Source of the DNA: Gemmobacter lanyuensis
Lineage (GTDB): Bacteria; Pseudomonadota; Alphaproteobacteria; Rhodobacterales; Rhodobacteraceae
Length of the DNA stretch: 64,000 nt
Direction of reading: 5' to 3'
NCBI RefSeq assembly: GCF_014652355.1
Contig: NZ_BMYQ01000015.1
Location: forward strand, 33,940 to 97,939
Positions within the stretch are counted from its first letter, which is position 1. Every line of letters begins with the position of its first letter. Below, piece by piece: positions 25,326 to 36,496 of this stretch. Both the position numbers and the translations under genes were made by a program. A model generated the notes under the pieces. That model saw only the letters and a program-made list of their open reading frames with translations, made no database searches and had not been told where the DNA came from.

Positions 25326-27320
25326 TCAGGCTCCTTCCGTGCTGCGGGCACGGCGTTTCAGGATCGGGCATTGCGTGGCGTCCTGCATCACCACCTGACA
25401 GCGCAGACACAGCACACATTCATTGGCATTGATGCGTCCCAGCGGGTCGATGGCGCCCACGGTGCATTTCGTTTCACAAAGCCGACACTCACGGCCGCAT
25501 TGGGGCCGCCGTTTCAGCCAGTCAAAAACCTTGAGCTTGGCGGGAATCGCCAGCCCCGCCCCCAGCGGGCAAAGGTAGCGGCAATAAAACCGCTCGATGA
25601 ACAGCCCGGCGATCAGGATGGCGCCGACAAAGGCCAGGAAGGGCCAGGCGCGCAGGAACCGCAGGCTGATGGCCGTCTTGAAGGGTTCAACCTCGGCCAG
25701 CAGCAGGGCCTTGTGCATCGACTGGAAGGACAGGCCCAGCACCGCCACGAAGAGCGTGTATTTGATGACCCAAAGCCGTTCGTGCAAGGCCGCGGGCACG
25801 GCGATTTGCCGCAGTCCCAGCCGTTGCGCGGCCGCATTGGTCAGTTCTTGCAACGCCCCGAAGGGGCAAAGCCAGCCGCAATAGACCCCGCGCCCCCAGA
25901 ACAGCAGCCCCAGCGCGACAAAGCACCAAAGCAGGAAGATCACCGGATCAATCAGGAAGGTTTCCCAGCGGAAGCCGGTCAGCAGCGAATGGACAAAGGC
26001 CACCACCTGCACGACGGAAAGCTGCCCGTTCAGCCCAAGGCCAAGGCCGAGGAAACTGACCGTCAGAAAAGCCAGCCGCCCGCGCCGCCACAGCAAAGGG
26101 CGGCGCACGATCCAGTCTTGCGCGAACAGGATCACCGTCAACACCGCCAGAATGGCGACCACCACCCCTGCCTGCACCCGCTTGGCCTGCCAGATCGTCT
26201 GCCAGAGCGGCAGCGCCTCGGGCGCGGCGGGGCGGAAGGCGGAGGGCAGCGCATAGGGCAGCGCGATGGTCACCTGCACCGGCCGGGTAGCGGTTTCGCG
26301 GCGGGCAGTCACCTCGATGCGGAAGGGTCGCGTCGGGTCAATCGCGGCGGGCAGGGCGAAAAAGCTGATCTCCTTCATCGCCGGGGCTTCGGGCAGCGCG
26401 AGGCTACGGATGATGCGGTATCGGTCGGCGGTGGGCTGCCAGCGCGTCGCGCCCTGCACGATCATCAGGCGGTCAAAGATCCCGGTCTGGTGCCAGTCCG
26501 TCCCGCGATGCGATTGCAACCCGGAAGAGAGGATCAAAAGCCCGGCATCCCCCGGCCCCAGCGCCCCGATGGCGCGGGTAAATTCCTGTTGACCCAACAG
26601 GTTCTGGCCAATCGTCGGCGGATCGATCAGCGCAGCCCAAAGGTGCAGGAAATTGCCCTGTCCCTGCGGAAGTGGCACCTTGGCCCCCGGCAGGGCAGCC
26701 GCGGCTTCGGTCAGGGACAGGCGCGTTTCAGCGACCGCCCCTTGCGCCAGCAGATCGGCCCAGCCCGCCTTGGCATAGCTGTGCCGATCGAGCGCGCTGC
26801 CCTGCAGCAGCCCGCGTGCGGTGGCAAGGGTGCGCGCGGTCCGCAGGATGCCATCGCGGATCACCCCGCTGGAGACTGTGGCGCGGCTGAGGATATCAGG
26901 CACCTCACCCGCCGCCGGATGGGCAAGGTCCAACCCGCGAAAACCTGCGACATAGGCGCTGATCTGGGCATCCGAGAGGCCCAGCGTCAGCACCGGTTCT
27001 TCATGCCGGATCAGCCGGGCGCCGGTGATCCGCGCCTGCAGATCCAAGGCCACCAGCACATCCAGCGGGCGCCCGGAATAGCCGACCGTCCCTGCGATTT
27101 CCCAGCTGGAGCCGATCTGCCCGATCACGCGGCCCTCTTGCACCACGGCCCAGCCGGGGACGCCCGTCTCGTCGCGTCGGACCTGCACCGGGCCTGCCAC
27201 ACCCAGCAGCGCCGCGGCCTCGGTCCCCGTCACATCCGTCCCCGTCCGTTCGGCCGCCGCGACCGGGCGGGCAAGAAACACCGCAAGCGCGATCAGGATC
27301 AGGGGCAAAAATCTGGGCAT
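25326..27320 (-). CDS. nirI: NirI, NosR/NirI-type membrane flavo-iron-sulfur protein
   Basis: 664 aa. A signal peptide is followed by a periplasmic FMN-binding domain (about residues 60-160; the covalent flavin site is probably the Thr in ILSRATVSSG). A region of membrane helices follows, then two CxxxCP motifs (CGWLCPFGALQE and CRYLCPLGAG). The C-terminus is ferredoxin-like with CGRECRLCETKC and CVLCLRCQVVMQD. In Paracoccus NirI is needed for nirS expression. It is divergent from nirS across an NNR-type box. I start at MPRFLPLIL (27320), which begins the signal peptide; 27371 is an alternative, but a box-dependent transcript would probably start downstream of it. No clear ribosome site is visible. 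Confidence 0.9.
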   Translation of the reverse strand: MPRFLPLILIALAVFLARPVAAAERTGTDVTGTEAAALLGVAGPVQVRRDETGVPGWAVVQEGRVIGQIGSSWEIAGTVGYSGRPLDVLVALDLQARITGARLIRHEEPVLTLGLSDAQISAYVAGFRGLDLAHPAAGEVPDILSRATVSSGVIRDGILRTARTLATARGLLQGSALDRHSYAKAGWADLLAQGAVAETRLSLTEAAAALPGAKVPLPQGQGNFLHLWAALIDPPTIGQNLLGQQEFTRAIGALGPGDAGLLILSSGLQSHRGTDWHQTGIFDRLMIVQGATRWQPTADRYRIIRSLALPEAPAMKEISFFALPAAIDPTRPFRIEVTARRETATRPVQVTIALPYALPSAFRPAAPEALPLWQTIWQAKRVQAGVVVAILAVLTVILFAQDWIVRRPLLWRRGRLAFLTVSFLGLGLGLNGQLSVVQVVAFVHSLLTGFRWETFLIDPVIFLLWCFVALGLLFWGRGVYCGWLCPFGALQELTNAAAQRLGLRQIAVPAALHERLWVIKYTLFVAVLGLSFQSMHKALLLAEVEPFKTAISLRFLRAWPFLAFVGAILIAGLFIERFYCRYLCPLGAGLAIPAKLKVFDWLKRRPQCGRECRLCETKCTVGAIDPLGRINANECVLCLRCQVVMQDATQCPILKRRARSTEGA

Positions 27321-27365
27321 CGGAAGGGGCGGTCCGGCTGGGGTTTGGGGTCCGGGAAACCCTGA

Positions 27366-29228
<1,863 letters not shown>

Positions 29229-29236
29229 CGCCTTCG

Positions 29237-29261
29237 CCGCCCCCGGCCTGTCCGGGGGCGG
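29237..29261 (+). terminator. Hairpin between nirS and nirE
   Basis: A perfect 10-bp stem CCGCCCCCGG/CCGGGGGCGG with loop CCTGT, 9 nt after the nirS stop, without a proper T-run. It is probably an mRNA-stabilising hairpin or partial terminator that keeps nirS more abundant than the heme d1 synthesis genes. Confidence 0.6.
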
Positions 29262-29293
29262 TTCCTTCCGCCAGTTTTCAAGCGAGCCAGAAG

Positions 29294-30091
29294 ATGAAAG
29301 ACCAGAGTTCCCGCAGCGGCCATGTGCATCTGATCGGTGCCGGCCCCGGTGCCGCCGATCTGCTGACGATCCGCGCCGCGCAGCTGATTGCGGGGGCCGA
29401 GGTCGTGGTCTTTGACCGACTGGTCAGCGCCGAAATCCTTGAACTCGTGCCCGCGACCGCCCGCCGGATCGACGTGGGCAAGCTGCCGGGTTATCACAAG
29501 GTTCCGCAGGACGACATCAACGCCCTTCTGGTGCGCCTCGCGCAATCGGGGGCCGAGGTCGTGCGCCTGAAGGGCGGCGATCCCTTCATCTTTGGCCGCG
29601 GATCGGAAGAGGCCGCAGCCTGCCGTGCGGCGGGCATTCCGGTCAGCGTCGTGCCGGGCATCACTGCGGCGCAGGGCGCCGCCGCCGCGACGGGGGTGCC
29701 GCTGACGCATCGGGGCCTAGCAACCGGCCTGCGCTATGTGACCGGCCATCGCGCGCGCGATCTGGCGCTCGATCTCGATTGGCAATCGTTGGCTGATCCG
29801 CAAACGACGCTGGTCGTCTATATGGGCGTGGCCACCATTGCCGATATTGCCGCGCGGCTGATTGCGCGCGGCCTGCCCGCCGATCTGCCGGTGCTGGCCG
29901 TCGCCGGGGCGACCACCGCCGCGGAACGGCGCGTGCTTTCGACCCTGGGGGGCGTTGGGCAGGACGCCACCTGCCTGCCGCCCGAAGTTCCGGCCCTGTT
30001 CATCATCGGCCGCGTGGTGACGCTTTACCCCGCCGATCTGGATCTGATGATCCGCGCAGAGGCCGCACCAGACCGGGTGGCCCATGCTTAG
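29294..30091 (+). CDS. nirE: NirE, uroporphyrinogen-III C-methyltransferase
   Basis: 265 aa, a stand-alone SAM-dependent methyltransferase with VHLIGAGPGAADLLTIRA, RLKGGDPFIFGRG and VPGITAAQGAAA motifs. It converts uroporphyrinogen III to precorrin-2, the entry to heme d1. It lacks the CysG dehydrogenase/chelatase part, as expected for NirE. It overlaps nirC by 8 bp. Confidence 0.95.
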   Translation: MKDQSSRSGHVHLIGAGPGAADLLTIRAAQLIAGAEVVVFDRLVSAEILELVPATARRIDVGKLPGYHKVPQDDINALLVRLAQSGAEVVRLKGGDPFIFGRGSEEAAACRAAGIPVSVVPGITAAQGAAAATGVPLTHRGLATGLRYVTGHRARDLALDLDWQSLADPQTTLVVYMGVATIADIAARLIARGLPADLPVLAVAGATTAAERRVLSTLGGVGQDATCLPPEVPALFIIGRVVTLYPADLDLMIRAEAAPDRVAHA

Positions 30092-30386
30092 GGTGCTGCC
30101 CCTTCTGCTGCTGGCGGCGCCCGCTTTGGCAGAAGTGGCCCCTGACCGTGCCGCCGCCCTGCGCCATATGGTGACGCAGGATTGCGGGTCTTGCCACGGG
30201 CTGCGCCTGACCGGGGGCCTTGGCCGCCCCATCACCCCCGCCGCGCTGAACCAGACCCCGCCCGAGGTACTGGCCGAGGTCATCCTCGACGGTATCCCCG
30301 GCACCGCGATGCCGCCCTGGCGCCCGCTGCTGACCGAAGACGAGGCGCGCTGGATTGCCGACTATCTGAAGGACCCCACACCATGA
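30084..30386 (+). CDS. nirC: NirC, small periplasmic cytochrome c (c55x)
   Basis: 100 aa with a signal peptide (MLRVLPLLLLAAPALAE), one CGSCH heme site near residue 35 and a Met ligand in GTAMPPW. It is a small electron carrier of the nir cluster, proposed to serve NirS or the last steps of heme d1 maturation. Its stop overlaps the nirF start (ATGA, 30383-30386). Confidence 0.93.
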   Translation: MLRVLPLLLLAAPALAEVAPDRAAALRHMVTQDCGSCHGLRLTGGLGRPITPAALNQTPPEVLAEVILDGIPGTAMPPWRPLLTEDEARWIADYLKDPTP

Positions 30387-31525
30387 AAGCCCTTACCCTT
30401 TGCCTTGCGCTGATCCTGGCGCCACCGGCCTTTGCCGACGCAACGGCCACGGGCGATCTGGGGCTGGTGATCGAACGTGCGACCGGCAGCCTTGTGCTGA
30501 TCGACCGGTCGGACCATGCGGCACTGGGGCGGATCGAGGGGTTGGGCGATCTATCCCATGCCTCGCTGACCTATAGCCCGGACGAACGGTTTGCCTATGT
30601 CTTTGGCCGCGATGGCGGGCTGACCAAGGTCGATCTGCTGACCCGCTCCATCGCGGCGCGCGTCGTGCAGGCGGGCAATTCCATCGGCGGGGCGATTTCC
30701 GATGACGGGCGCCTGGTCGCCGTGTCGAATTACGAACCGGGGGGCATCCGGGTGTTTGACGCTGACACCCTGGCCCCAGTGGCCGATATTCCGACGCAGG
30801 GTAAGACCGTCGGTCTGGTCGATGTGCCCGGCCGCCGCTTTGCCTGGGCCGTCTGGGAGACGGGTGAGGTGTTTCTGGGCGATTTCTCGGCCCCGACGCC
30901 CAAGATCACCCCGCTGGGCATCGCGGGCGCCAACCCCTTTGATGCCGTGCTGACCGACGATGCCCATACCTATCTGGTGGGCCTTTTCGGCGAAAAGGGT
31001 GTTGCCGCCTTTGACCTTTGGGATGAAACCGCCCCGCCCCGCCATTTCCTGACCGATTACGGCAAGACCGGCACCGATATGCCGGTCTACAAGATGCCGC
31101 ACCTGCAAAGCTGGGCCTTTACCGAGGGGCAATATGCCTTGCCCGCCGTCGGCCGGCATGAAGTGCTGTGGGTCGATCGTCAGAACCAGGCACAAACCGC
31201 CAGCACCCCGGTGCATGGCCAGCCGGTCTTCATCATCGCGCAACCGGCATCGCCCTTCGTCTGGGTGAATTTCGCCACACCGCTGAATGATGTGGTGCAG
31301 GTGATCGACAGCCGCAGCCACGCGGTCGTCGCCACGCTGACACCGGGCAAGGCGATCCTCCATATGGAATTCGCGCCCCGCGGGGCCGAGGTCTGGATCA
31401 GCGCTCGCGATGACGACAAGGTGCTGGTCTATGATACCCACCGCCGCGAAAAGATTGCCGAGGTTCCGGCGGCGGCCCCCTCGGGCATCTTCTTCACCGC
31501 CCGCGCGCATCAGCCGGGGTTGTGA
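30383..31525 (+). CDS. nirF: NirF, heme d1 biosynthesis protein
   Basis: 380 aa with a signal peptide (to about residue 19, PPAFA-D) and a d1-type propeller resembling the NirS C-terminal domain (FGRDGGLTKVDLL, ISARDDDKVLVYDTHRREKI). NirF acts in the periplasm on a heme d1 precursor. In the related NirN a cytochrome c domain is fused in front; none is present here. Start at 30383 couples with nirC. Confidence 0.94.
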   Translation: MKALTLCLALILAPPAFADATATGDLGLVIERATGSLVLIDRSDHAALGRIEGLGDLSHASLTYSPDERFAYVFGRDGGLTKVDLLTRSIAARVVQAGNSIGGAISDDGRLVAVSNYEPGGIRVFDADTLAPVADIPTQGKTVGLVDVPGRRFAWAVWETGEVFLGDFSAPTPKITPLGIAGANPFDAVLTDDAHTYLVGLFGEKGVAAFDLWDETAPPRHFLTDYGKTGTDMPVYKMPHLQSWAFTEGQYALPAVGRHEVLWVDRQNQAQTASTPVHGQPVFIIAQPASPFVWVNFATPLNDVVQVIDSRSHAVVATLTPGKAILHMEFAPRGAEVWISARDDDKVLVYDTHRREKIAEVPAAAPSGIFFTARAHQPGL

Positions 31526-31527
31526 TC

Positions 31528-32496
31528 ATGGATGCACTGGACCTTCGGCTGCTGGATGAATTCCAGCGCGATTTCCCGCTGACCGGGCGGCCCTTTGCCC
31601 GCGTCGCCACAGCGCTTTCCCTGTCAGAGCCCAAAGTGCTGGCCCGCCTGCAACACCTGACGGAAACCGGCGCCCTGGCCCGCGTGGGGGCGACGGTGCG
31701 CCCGCATACGGCGGGCGCCTCGACCCTTGCGGCCCTTGCCGTGCCAGAGGCGCAGCTGGAGGAGGTGGCGACCCTTGTCGGCGCCGAGCGGGGCGTGAAC
31801 CATTCCTATCAACGCGAAGACCTCTGGAACCTGTGGTTTGTGGCGACTGCGCCGGATGCCCCGGCGCTTGCGGCCAGCCTGTCGCGGATCGGGCAGGCCA
31901 CCGGCCTGAAGGTGCTGAACCTGCCGCTGGTGCGGGCCTTCAATATCGACCTCGGCTTTCGTCTGACCGGTGCGCGCGCGGCGATGCCCGCCGACAGGGG
32001 GGCGGCCACAACCCACCTGCAGGGCGCCGACCGTGCCATCCTGCAGGCTCTGAGCGACGGTCTGCCCCTGCTGCCCCGGCCCTATGCTGCGCTTGCCGCA
32101 AGGCTCGGGCTGACCGAGGGGCATCTGCATCAACGCATCGCCGCATTGATTGCCGGTGGGGTCATCACCCGGTTAGGTCTGATCGTGCGGCACCGCGCGC
32201 TGGGATATGCCGCCAATGCCATGGTTGCCTGGGCCTTGCCCGAAGGCCAGATCCCTGATGCAGGCCGGGCGCTGGCCACACTGCCGGGGGTGACGCTTTG
32301 CTATGAACGGCGGCCGGTGCCGGGGCTGTGGGAGCATCCGCTTTTCTGCATGATCCACGCCCGCACCCGCCCCGAGGCGCTGGCCGTGCTGGACCGCGCG
32401 GCCCGCCTGCCGGAACTGGCCGGGGCCGCGCCACGCATCCTTTTCTCCACCCGCTGTTTCAAGCAGCGGGGCGCCCTGATCGCGGAGGCCGCATGA
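31528..32496 (+). CDS. nirDL: NirD-NirL fusion, siroheme decarboxylase subunit(s)
   Basis: 322 aa made of two tandem Lrp/AsnC-like units, each about 150-160 residues and each with a winged-helix part (LDLRLLDEFQRDFPL at the start; ADRAILQALSDGLPLLP near residue 165). In Pseudomonas nirD and nirL are separate; in Paracoccus they are fused as here. With NirG and NirH it decarboxylates siroheme to didecarboxysiroheme. The ATG at 31528 has GGGG 8 nt upstream; a GTG at 31522 overlapping the nirF stop is an alternative. Confidence 0.9.
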   Translation: MDALDLRLLDEFQRDFPLTGRPFARVATALSLSEPKVLARLQHLTETGALARVGATVRPHTAGASTLAALAVPEAQLEEVATLVGAERGVNHSYQREDLWNLWFVATAPDAPALAASLSRIGQATGLKVLNLPLVRAFNIDLGFRLTGARAAMPADRGAATTHLQGADRAILQALSDGLPLLPRPYAALAARLGLTEGHLHQRIAALIAGGVITRLGLIVRHRALGYAANAMVAWALPEGQIPDAGRALATLPGVTLCYERRPVPGLWEHPLFCMIHARTRPEALAVLDRAARLPELAGAAPRILFSTRCFKQRGALIAEAA

Positions 32497-32966
32497 GACG
32501 CACCCCCCTTCCCCCCGAGGCGCTCGATGCCACCGACCGCGCCGCGCTGAATGCCCTGCAGGACCCCCTGCCGTTGGTGCCCCGTCCCTTTGCCGCGCTG
32601 GCCGACCGGCTGGGCCTGACAGAAGCCGCCCTGATCGCCCGTCTGGCGCATCTGCGTGAAATCGGCGCCATCACGCGCTTTGGCCCGTTTCTGGATGCCG
32701 CCGCCATGGGCGGGGCCTTCTGTCTCTGCGCGATGGAGGTGCCCGGTCCCCGATTTGATGAGGTCGTGACTTTGGTCAATGCCCATCCGCAGGTGGCGCA
32801 TAATTATGAACGGGCGCACCGGCTCAATCTCTGGTTCGTTCTGGCCTGCGAAGACCCGAAGGATATCAGCCGACTGGCCGCGCAAATCACCGCGGAAACG
32901 GGTCTGCCCGTTCTCTGCTTTCCCAAGGAACGCGAGTTCTTTATCGGCTTCAGGGTGCAGGCATGA
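32493..32966 (+). CDS. nirG: NirG, siroheme decarboxylase subunit
   Basis: 157-aa AsnC-like protein with an N-terminal winged helix (ADRLGLTEAALIARLAHLREIGAI) and a ferredoxin-like ligand domain with HPQVAHNYERAHRLNLWF. It overlaps nirDL (ATGA) and nirH (ATGA), so the decarboxylase subunits are translationally coupled. The assignment to G rather than H rests on gene order. Confidence 0.88.
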   Translation: MRRTPLPPEALDATDRAALNALQDPLPLVPRPFAALADRLGLTEAALIARLAHLREIGAITRFGPFLDAAAMGGAFCLCAMEVPGPRFDEVVTLVNAHPQVAHNYERAHRLNLWFVLACEDPKDISRLAAQITAETGLPVLCFPKEREFFIGFRVQA

Positions 32967-33448
32967 TCCCGGATGCAACAGACCGCCGCCTTCTGGCCGC
33001 CACCGCCAGCGGCCTGCCGCTGACGCCCGCGCCCTTTGCCGAAATTGCGGGCTGGCTGGGTCTGTCCGAGGATGAGGTGATCGCCCGCCTGCGCGGCTTG
33101 CAAGAGGCCGGGATCATCCGCCGCATCGCCGCCGCGCCCAACCATTACGCCCTTGGCATGACCGCAAATGGCATGAGCGTTTGGGACGTCGCCGATGAGG
33201 CGGTCGACCGGCTGGGCGAAAGGGTCGGTGCGCTGCCCTTTGTCAGCCACTGCTACCGCAGACCCCGCGCCCTGCCCGGCTGGCCTTATAACCTTTTTGC
33301 CATGATCCACGGCTCCTCTCGCGATGAAGTGCAGCAGAAACGCACCGAGATTGCGGCGCTTCTGGGCGATGCCTGCCGGGGGCATGACATTCTCTATTCC
33401 ACCCGCATCCTGAAAAAGACCGGGATGCGCCTTGCCGAAGGGGGCTGA
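32963..33448 (+). CDS. nirH: NirH, siroheme decarboxylase subunit
   Basis: 161-aa AsnC-like protein (ATDRRLLAATASGLPL start; HCYRRPRALPGWPYNLFAMIHG; STRILKKTGMRL end). It is the last siroheme decarboxylase subunit, 3 bp before nirJ. It has the HCYRRP motif shared with the C-terminal half of NirDL (CYERRPVPGLW), showing common descent by duplication. Confidence 0.88.
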   Translation: MIPDATDRRLLAATASGLPLTPAPFAEIAGWLGLSEDEVIARLRGLQEAGIIRRIAAAPNHYALGMTANGMSVWDVADEAVDRLGERVGALPFVSHCYRRPRALPGWPYNLFAMIHGSSRDEVQQKRTEIAALLGDACRGHDILYSTRILKKTGMRLAEGG

Positions 33449-33451
33449 GGG

Positions 33452-34666
33452 ATGTTCCGTCTGACCCAATACATGCGCGAGCTGACCGCGCCCACCCTGC
33501 CCCGGCGCCGGGGTGCGGGCGGTCCGGTAAAACCCGTGGTGATCTGGAACCTGACGCGGCGCTGCAATCTGCGCTGCCGCCACTGCTATACCACCTCGGC
33601 CGATGTCGAATTCCCCGGTGAGCTGACCCATCCCGAGGCCATGGCCGTGCTGGAGGATCTGCATGCCTTCGGCATCCCCGGTTTGATCCTGTCGGGGGGG
33701 GAGCCGCTGAGCCGGTTCGACTTCTTCCCGCTGGCGGAGCGGGCGCGGGATCTGGGGTTCCGGCATCTGGCGCTTTCGACCAATGGCACCCGCGTGGCCG
33801 AACATGCCGACCGGATTGCCGATCTGGGGTTTGATTATGTGGGCATCTCGCTTGATGGCACCGGCGCGATGAATGATTGGTTCCGCGGCGTGCCGGGGGC
33901 TTATGATGCGGCGCTGGCCGGGGTGCGGGCCTGCAAGGCGCGGGGCGTGAAGGTGGGCCTGCGCTTCACCATCACCGAAGACACGGCCGGTTTCCTGCCG
34001 GAAATGCTGGATCTTTGCGATGCAGAAGGGGTGGACAAGTTCTATCTCAGCCATCTCGTCTATGCCGGGCGGGGCGACAAGCACCGGGGCGAGGATGCGG
34101 CCCACGCCCGCACGCGCCGCGCGATGGATCAGCTGATCGACCGGGCCTGGGTCGCCGTGGCCGAGGATCAGCCGCTGGAGATCGTGACCGGCAACAATGA
34201 TGCCGATGCCGTCTATTTCCTCCGGTGGGCCGCCAAGCATTTTGAACCCGACCGGGTGGATCATCTGCGCGCGCATCTTGAGGCCTGGGGCGGCAATTCA
34301 AGCGGCCTTGGCGTGGCCAATATCGACCCGCAGGGCCGCGTTCACCCCGATACCTACTGGTCGGATTACACCGTGGGCAATGTGCGGCAAACGCCGTTCA
34401 GCACGCTCTGGACCGGGGATGACCCGATGCTCGCCACCCTGCGGCAACGCCCACGCCCGCTGAAAGGGCGCTGCGGCGATTGCGCCTTCAAGGCCGTTTG
34501 CGGGGGCAATACGCGCATCCGCGCCCTGCAGCTGACAGGCGATCCGTGGGCCGAAGATCCGGCCTGTTACCTGACCAACCGCGAAATCGGGGCCGCAGAT
34601 GCCGCGCGTCTGGAAATCGCACCCTTCCGGGGAAAGAGCCATGATCCCGCGCATCGGTTTTTGTAA
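33452..34666 (+). CDS. nirJ: NirJ, radical SAM enzyme of heme d1 synthesis
   Basis: 404 aa. The radical SAM cluster motif CNLRCRHC uses Cys38, Cys42 and Cys45; [11 protein letters not shown] follows. A C-terminal SPASM-type cysteine set ([12 protein letters not shown] and a later Cys) binds an extra cluster. It removes propionate groups from didecarboxysiroheme and forms the d1 keto precursor. It overlaps nirN by 26 bp. Confidence 0.95.
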   Translation: MFRLTQYMRELTAPTLPRRRGAGGPVKPVVIWNLTRRCNLRCRHCYTTSADVEFPGELTHPEAMAVLEDLHAFGIPGLILSGGEPLSRFDFFPLAERARDLGFRHLALSTNGTRVAEHADRIADLGFDYVGISLDGTGAMNDWFRGVPGAYDAALAGVRACKARGVKVGLRFTITEDTAGFLPEMLDLCDAEGVDKFYLSHLVYAGRGDKHRGEDAAHARTRRAMDQLIDRAWVAVAEDQPLEIVTGNNDADAVYFLRWAAKHFEPDRVDHLRAHLEAWGGNSSGLGVANIDPQGRVHPDTYWSDYTVGNVRQTPFSTLWTGDDPMLATLRQRPRPLKGRCGDCAFKAVCGGNTRIRALQLTGDPWAEDPACYLTNREIGAADAARLEIAPFRGKSHDPAHRFL

Positions 34667-36203
34667 TCTCGCTCTGCTGGGTCTTCTCGCCGGGACCGCG
34701 CTGCAGGCCGCCCCCGATGGCGCGATGATCTATGCCGATCAATGCGCCGCCTGCCACGGTGCGGGGCGGCTTGGGGGCACGGGGCCCGCGCTGCTGCCCG
34801 AAAGCCTCGGCCGTCTGACCGGCGAGAAGCTGACCGCGCTGATCGCCGCGGGGCGGCCGATGACGCAGATGCCCGCCTTCAAGGACACGCTCTCCGCCGC
34901 CGAGATTGCAGCGGTTGCCGCGCATGTCTCGGCCCCGCTGCCCGAAGTTCCGGTCTGGGGCGTGGCCGAGATCACCGCCAGCCGCGCGCCCGACCCCGGG
35001 TATCATCCGGCCACGAAACCCGTCTTTACCGCCGATCCGATGAATGTGACGCTGGTCGTGGAAACCGGCGACCATCATGTCAGCGTGCTGGATGGCGACA
35101 GTTTCGCCGTGCTCGACCGTTTTTCCACGCCCTTTGCCGTGCATGGCGGGCCGAAGTTCACCCCCGACGGGCGCTATGTATTCATCATGTCGCGCGATGG
35201 CTGGGTACAGAAATACGACCTCTGGTCCCTGCATGAGGTGGGCCGGGTGCGCGCGGGGCTGAACAGCCGCAACATCGCGCTCAGCCCCGATGGGCAATGG
35301 CTGGCTGTCGCCAATTACCTGCCGAATACGCTGACCATCCTGTCGGCGGCGGACCTGTCGGTCGCCCGTGTCATGCCGGTCGCGGGGCGCGATGGCACAC
35401 CCAGCCGGGTCTCGGCCGTCTATCAGGCGCCAGACCGGGGATCTTTCCTGCTGGCGCTGAAGGATGTCCCCGAGATTTGGGAGATCGCCACCACCCCCGA
35501 CGGCGGCCCCTTTCATGACGGTTTCGTCCATAGCCACGAAGCCGGCATGGAAGAGGCGCTGGCCACCGAACAAGGCCTTTTCGCCCGGCGGCGGATTGCG
35601 GTCAGTGCGCCGCTGGATGATTTCTTCTTTGACCCCGGCTATCGCAACCTGATCGGCGCAAACCGCGGCGCGGGGACCGGGGTGGTCGTGAACCTTGATG
35701 TCGGGCGCGAGATTGCGACCCTGCCCCTGCCCGGCATGCCACATCTGGGATCGGGAATCAGCTGGGTTCGCGACGGGCGGCGCCTGATGGCGGTCCCGCA
35801 TCTTGAGGAAGGCCGGATCAGCATCATCGACATGCAGGAATGGCAGGTGATCAAGGTCATCGAAACCTCGGGGCCCGGGTTCTTCCTGCGAAGCCATGAT
35901 GGCAACCCCTATATCTGGGCCGATGTCTTCACCGGGCCGAACAAGGGCCAGATGCACCTGATCGACAAAGAGACGCTTGAGGTGGTCAAGGTGCTGACGC
36001 CCGCACCGGGCAAGACGGTCGCCCATACCGAATTCACCCGCGACGGCAGCCGCGCGCTGGTGTCGATCTGGGAACAGGACGGGGCGGTCATCGTCTATGA
36101 CACCGCCACCCTGACCGAAATCACGCGGCTGCCGATGCGGAAACCCTCCGGGAAATACAATGTCTGGAACAAGATCACCTTCGAGGACGGAACCTCACAC
36201 TGA
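34641..36203 (+). CDS. nirN: NirN, cytochrome c / d1-propeller dehydrogenase of heme d1 maturation
   Basis: 520 aa: signal peptide ([13 protein letters not shown]), a cytochrome c domain with CAACH near residue 34, then a NirS-like propeller ([32 protein letters not shown] end). NirN installs the acrylate double bond of heme d1 and hands the heme to NirS. I start at MIPRIGFCN (34641), which follows GGAAAGAG. It is the last recognised nir gene. Confidence 0.95.
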   Translation: MIPRIGFCNLALLGLLAGTALQAAPDGAMIYADQCAACHGAGRLGGTGPALLPESLGRLTGEKLTALIAAGRPMTQMPAFKDTLSAAEIAAVAAHVSAPLPEVPVWGVAEITASRAPDPGYHPATKPVFTADPMNVTLVVETGDHHVSVLDGDSFAVLDRFSTPFAVHGGPKFTPDGRYVFIMSRDGWVQKYDLWSLHEVGRVRAGLNSRNIALSPDGQWLAVANYLPNTLTILSAADLSVARVMPVAGRDGTPSRVSAVYQAPDRGSFLLALKDVPEIWEIATTPDGGPFHDGFVHSHEAGMEEALATEQGLFARRRIAVSAPLDDFFFDPGYRNLIGANRGAGTGVVVNLDVGREIATLPLPGMPHLGSGISWVRDGRRLMAVPHLEEGRISIIDMQEWQVIKVIETSGPGFFLRSHDGNPYIWADVFTGPNKGQMHLIDKETLEVVKVLTPAPGKTVAHTEFTRDGSRALVSIWEQDGAVIVYDTATLTEITRLPMRKPSGKYNVWNKITFEDGTSH

Positions 36204-36429
36204 GGGGCGTGACCCCTCGCTCTGGCGGCTGGGACTGCTGCTTTGGCCCTTTGCCACCGGGGCGGTGGCGATCAATCTCTTTCTGCTGGGGCTGATCGGG
36301 GTTGCGATCGGTCTGCCCGCACTGCCGCCGGTCACGGCGCTGGTCTGGTCGCTGCCCCTTGGGCTGCCCGCGACCTGGGCCGCGGCCCGCTGGGTGCGGC
36401 ATCTGATCCGGCAAGGCGGGGGGCTGTGA
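36160..36429 (+). CDS. Small membrane protein downstream of nirN, unknown function
   Basis: 89 aa with two hydrophobic helices (about residues 22-52 and 57-75) and a basic C-terminus. I recognise no domain. The only in-frame ATG overlaps the nirN end by 44 bp, so the true start may be different. Codon usage and the tight junction suggest it is co-transcribed with the nir operon. It might serve heme d1 export or NirS assembly, but nothing in the sequence shows this. Confidence 0.6.
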   Translation: MSGTRSPSRTEPHTEGRDPSLWRLGLLLWPFATGAVAINLFLLGLIGVAIGLPALPPVTALVWSLPLGLPATWAAARWVRHLIRQGGGL

Positions 36430-36496
36430 TCCTGCGAATGGTTGCCAGCGCGGGCGGCGGGCCTTAGTCCTTGGGGGGACGCAAAGGACCGACCCC

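Noticed and set aside
25371..27365. A 664-codon plus-strand frame opposite nirI
   Set aside because: Gln/Arg/Gly-rich translation without domain features; the opposite strand encodes a clear NosR/NirI protein with cysteine motifs.
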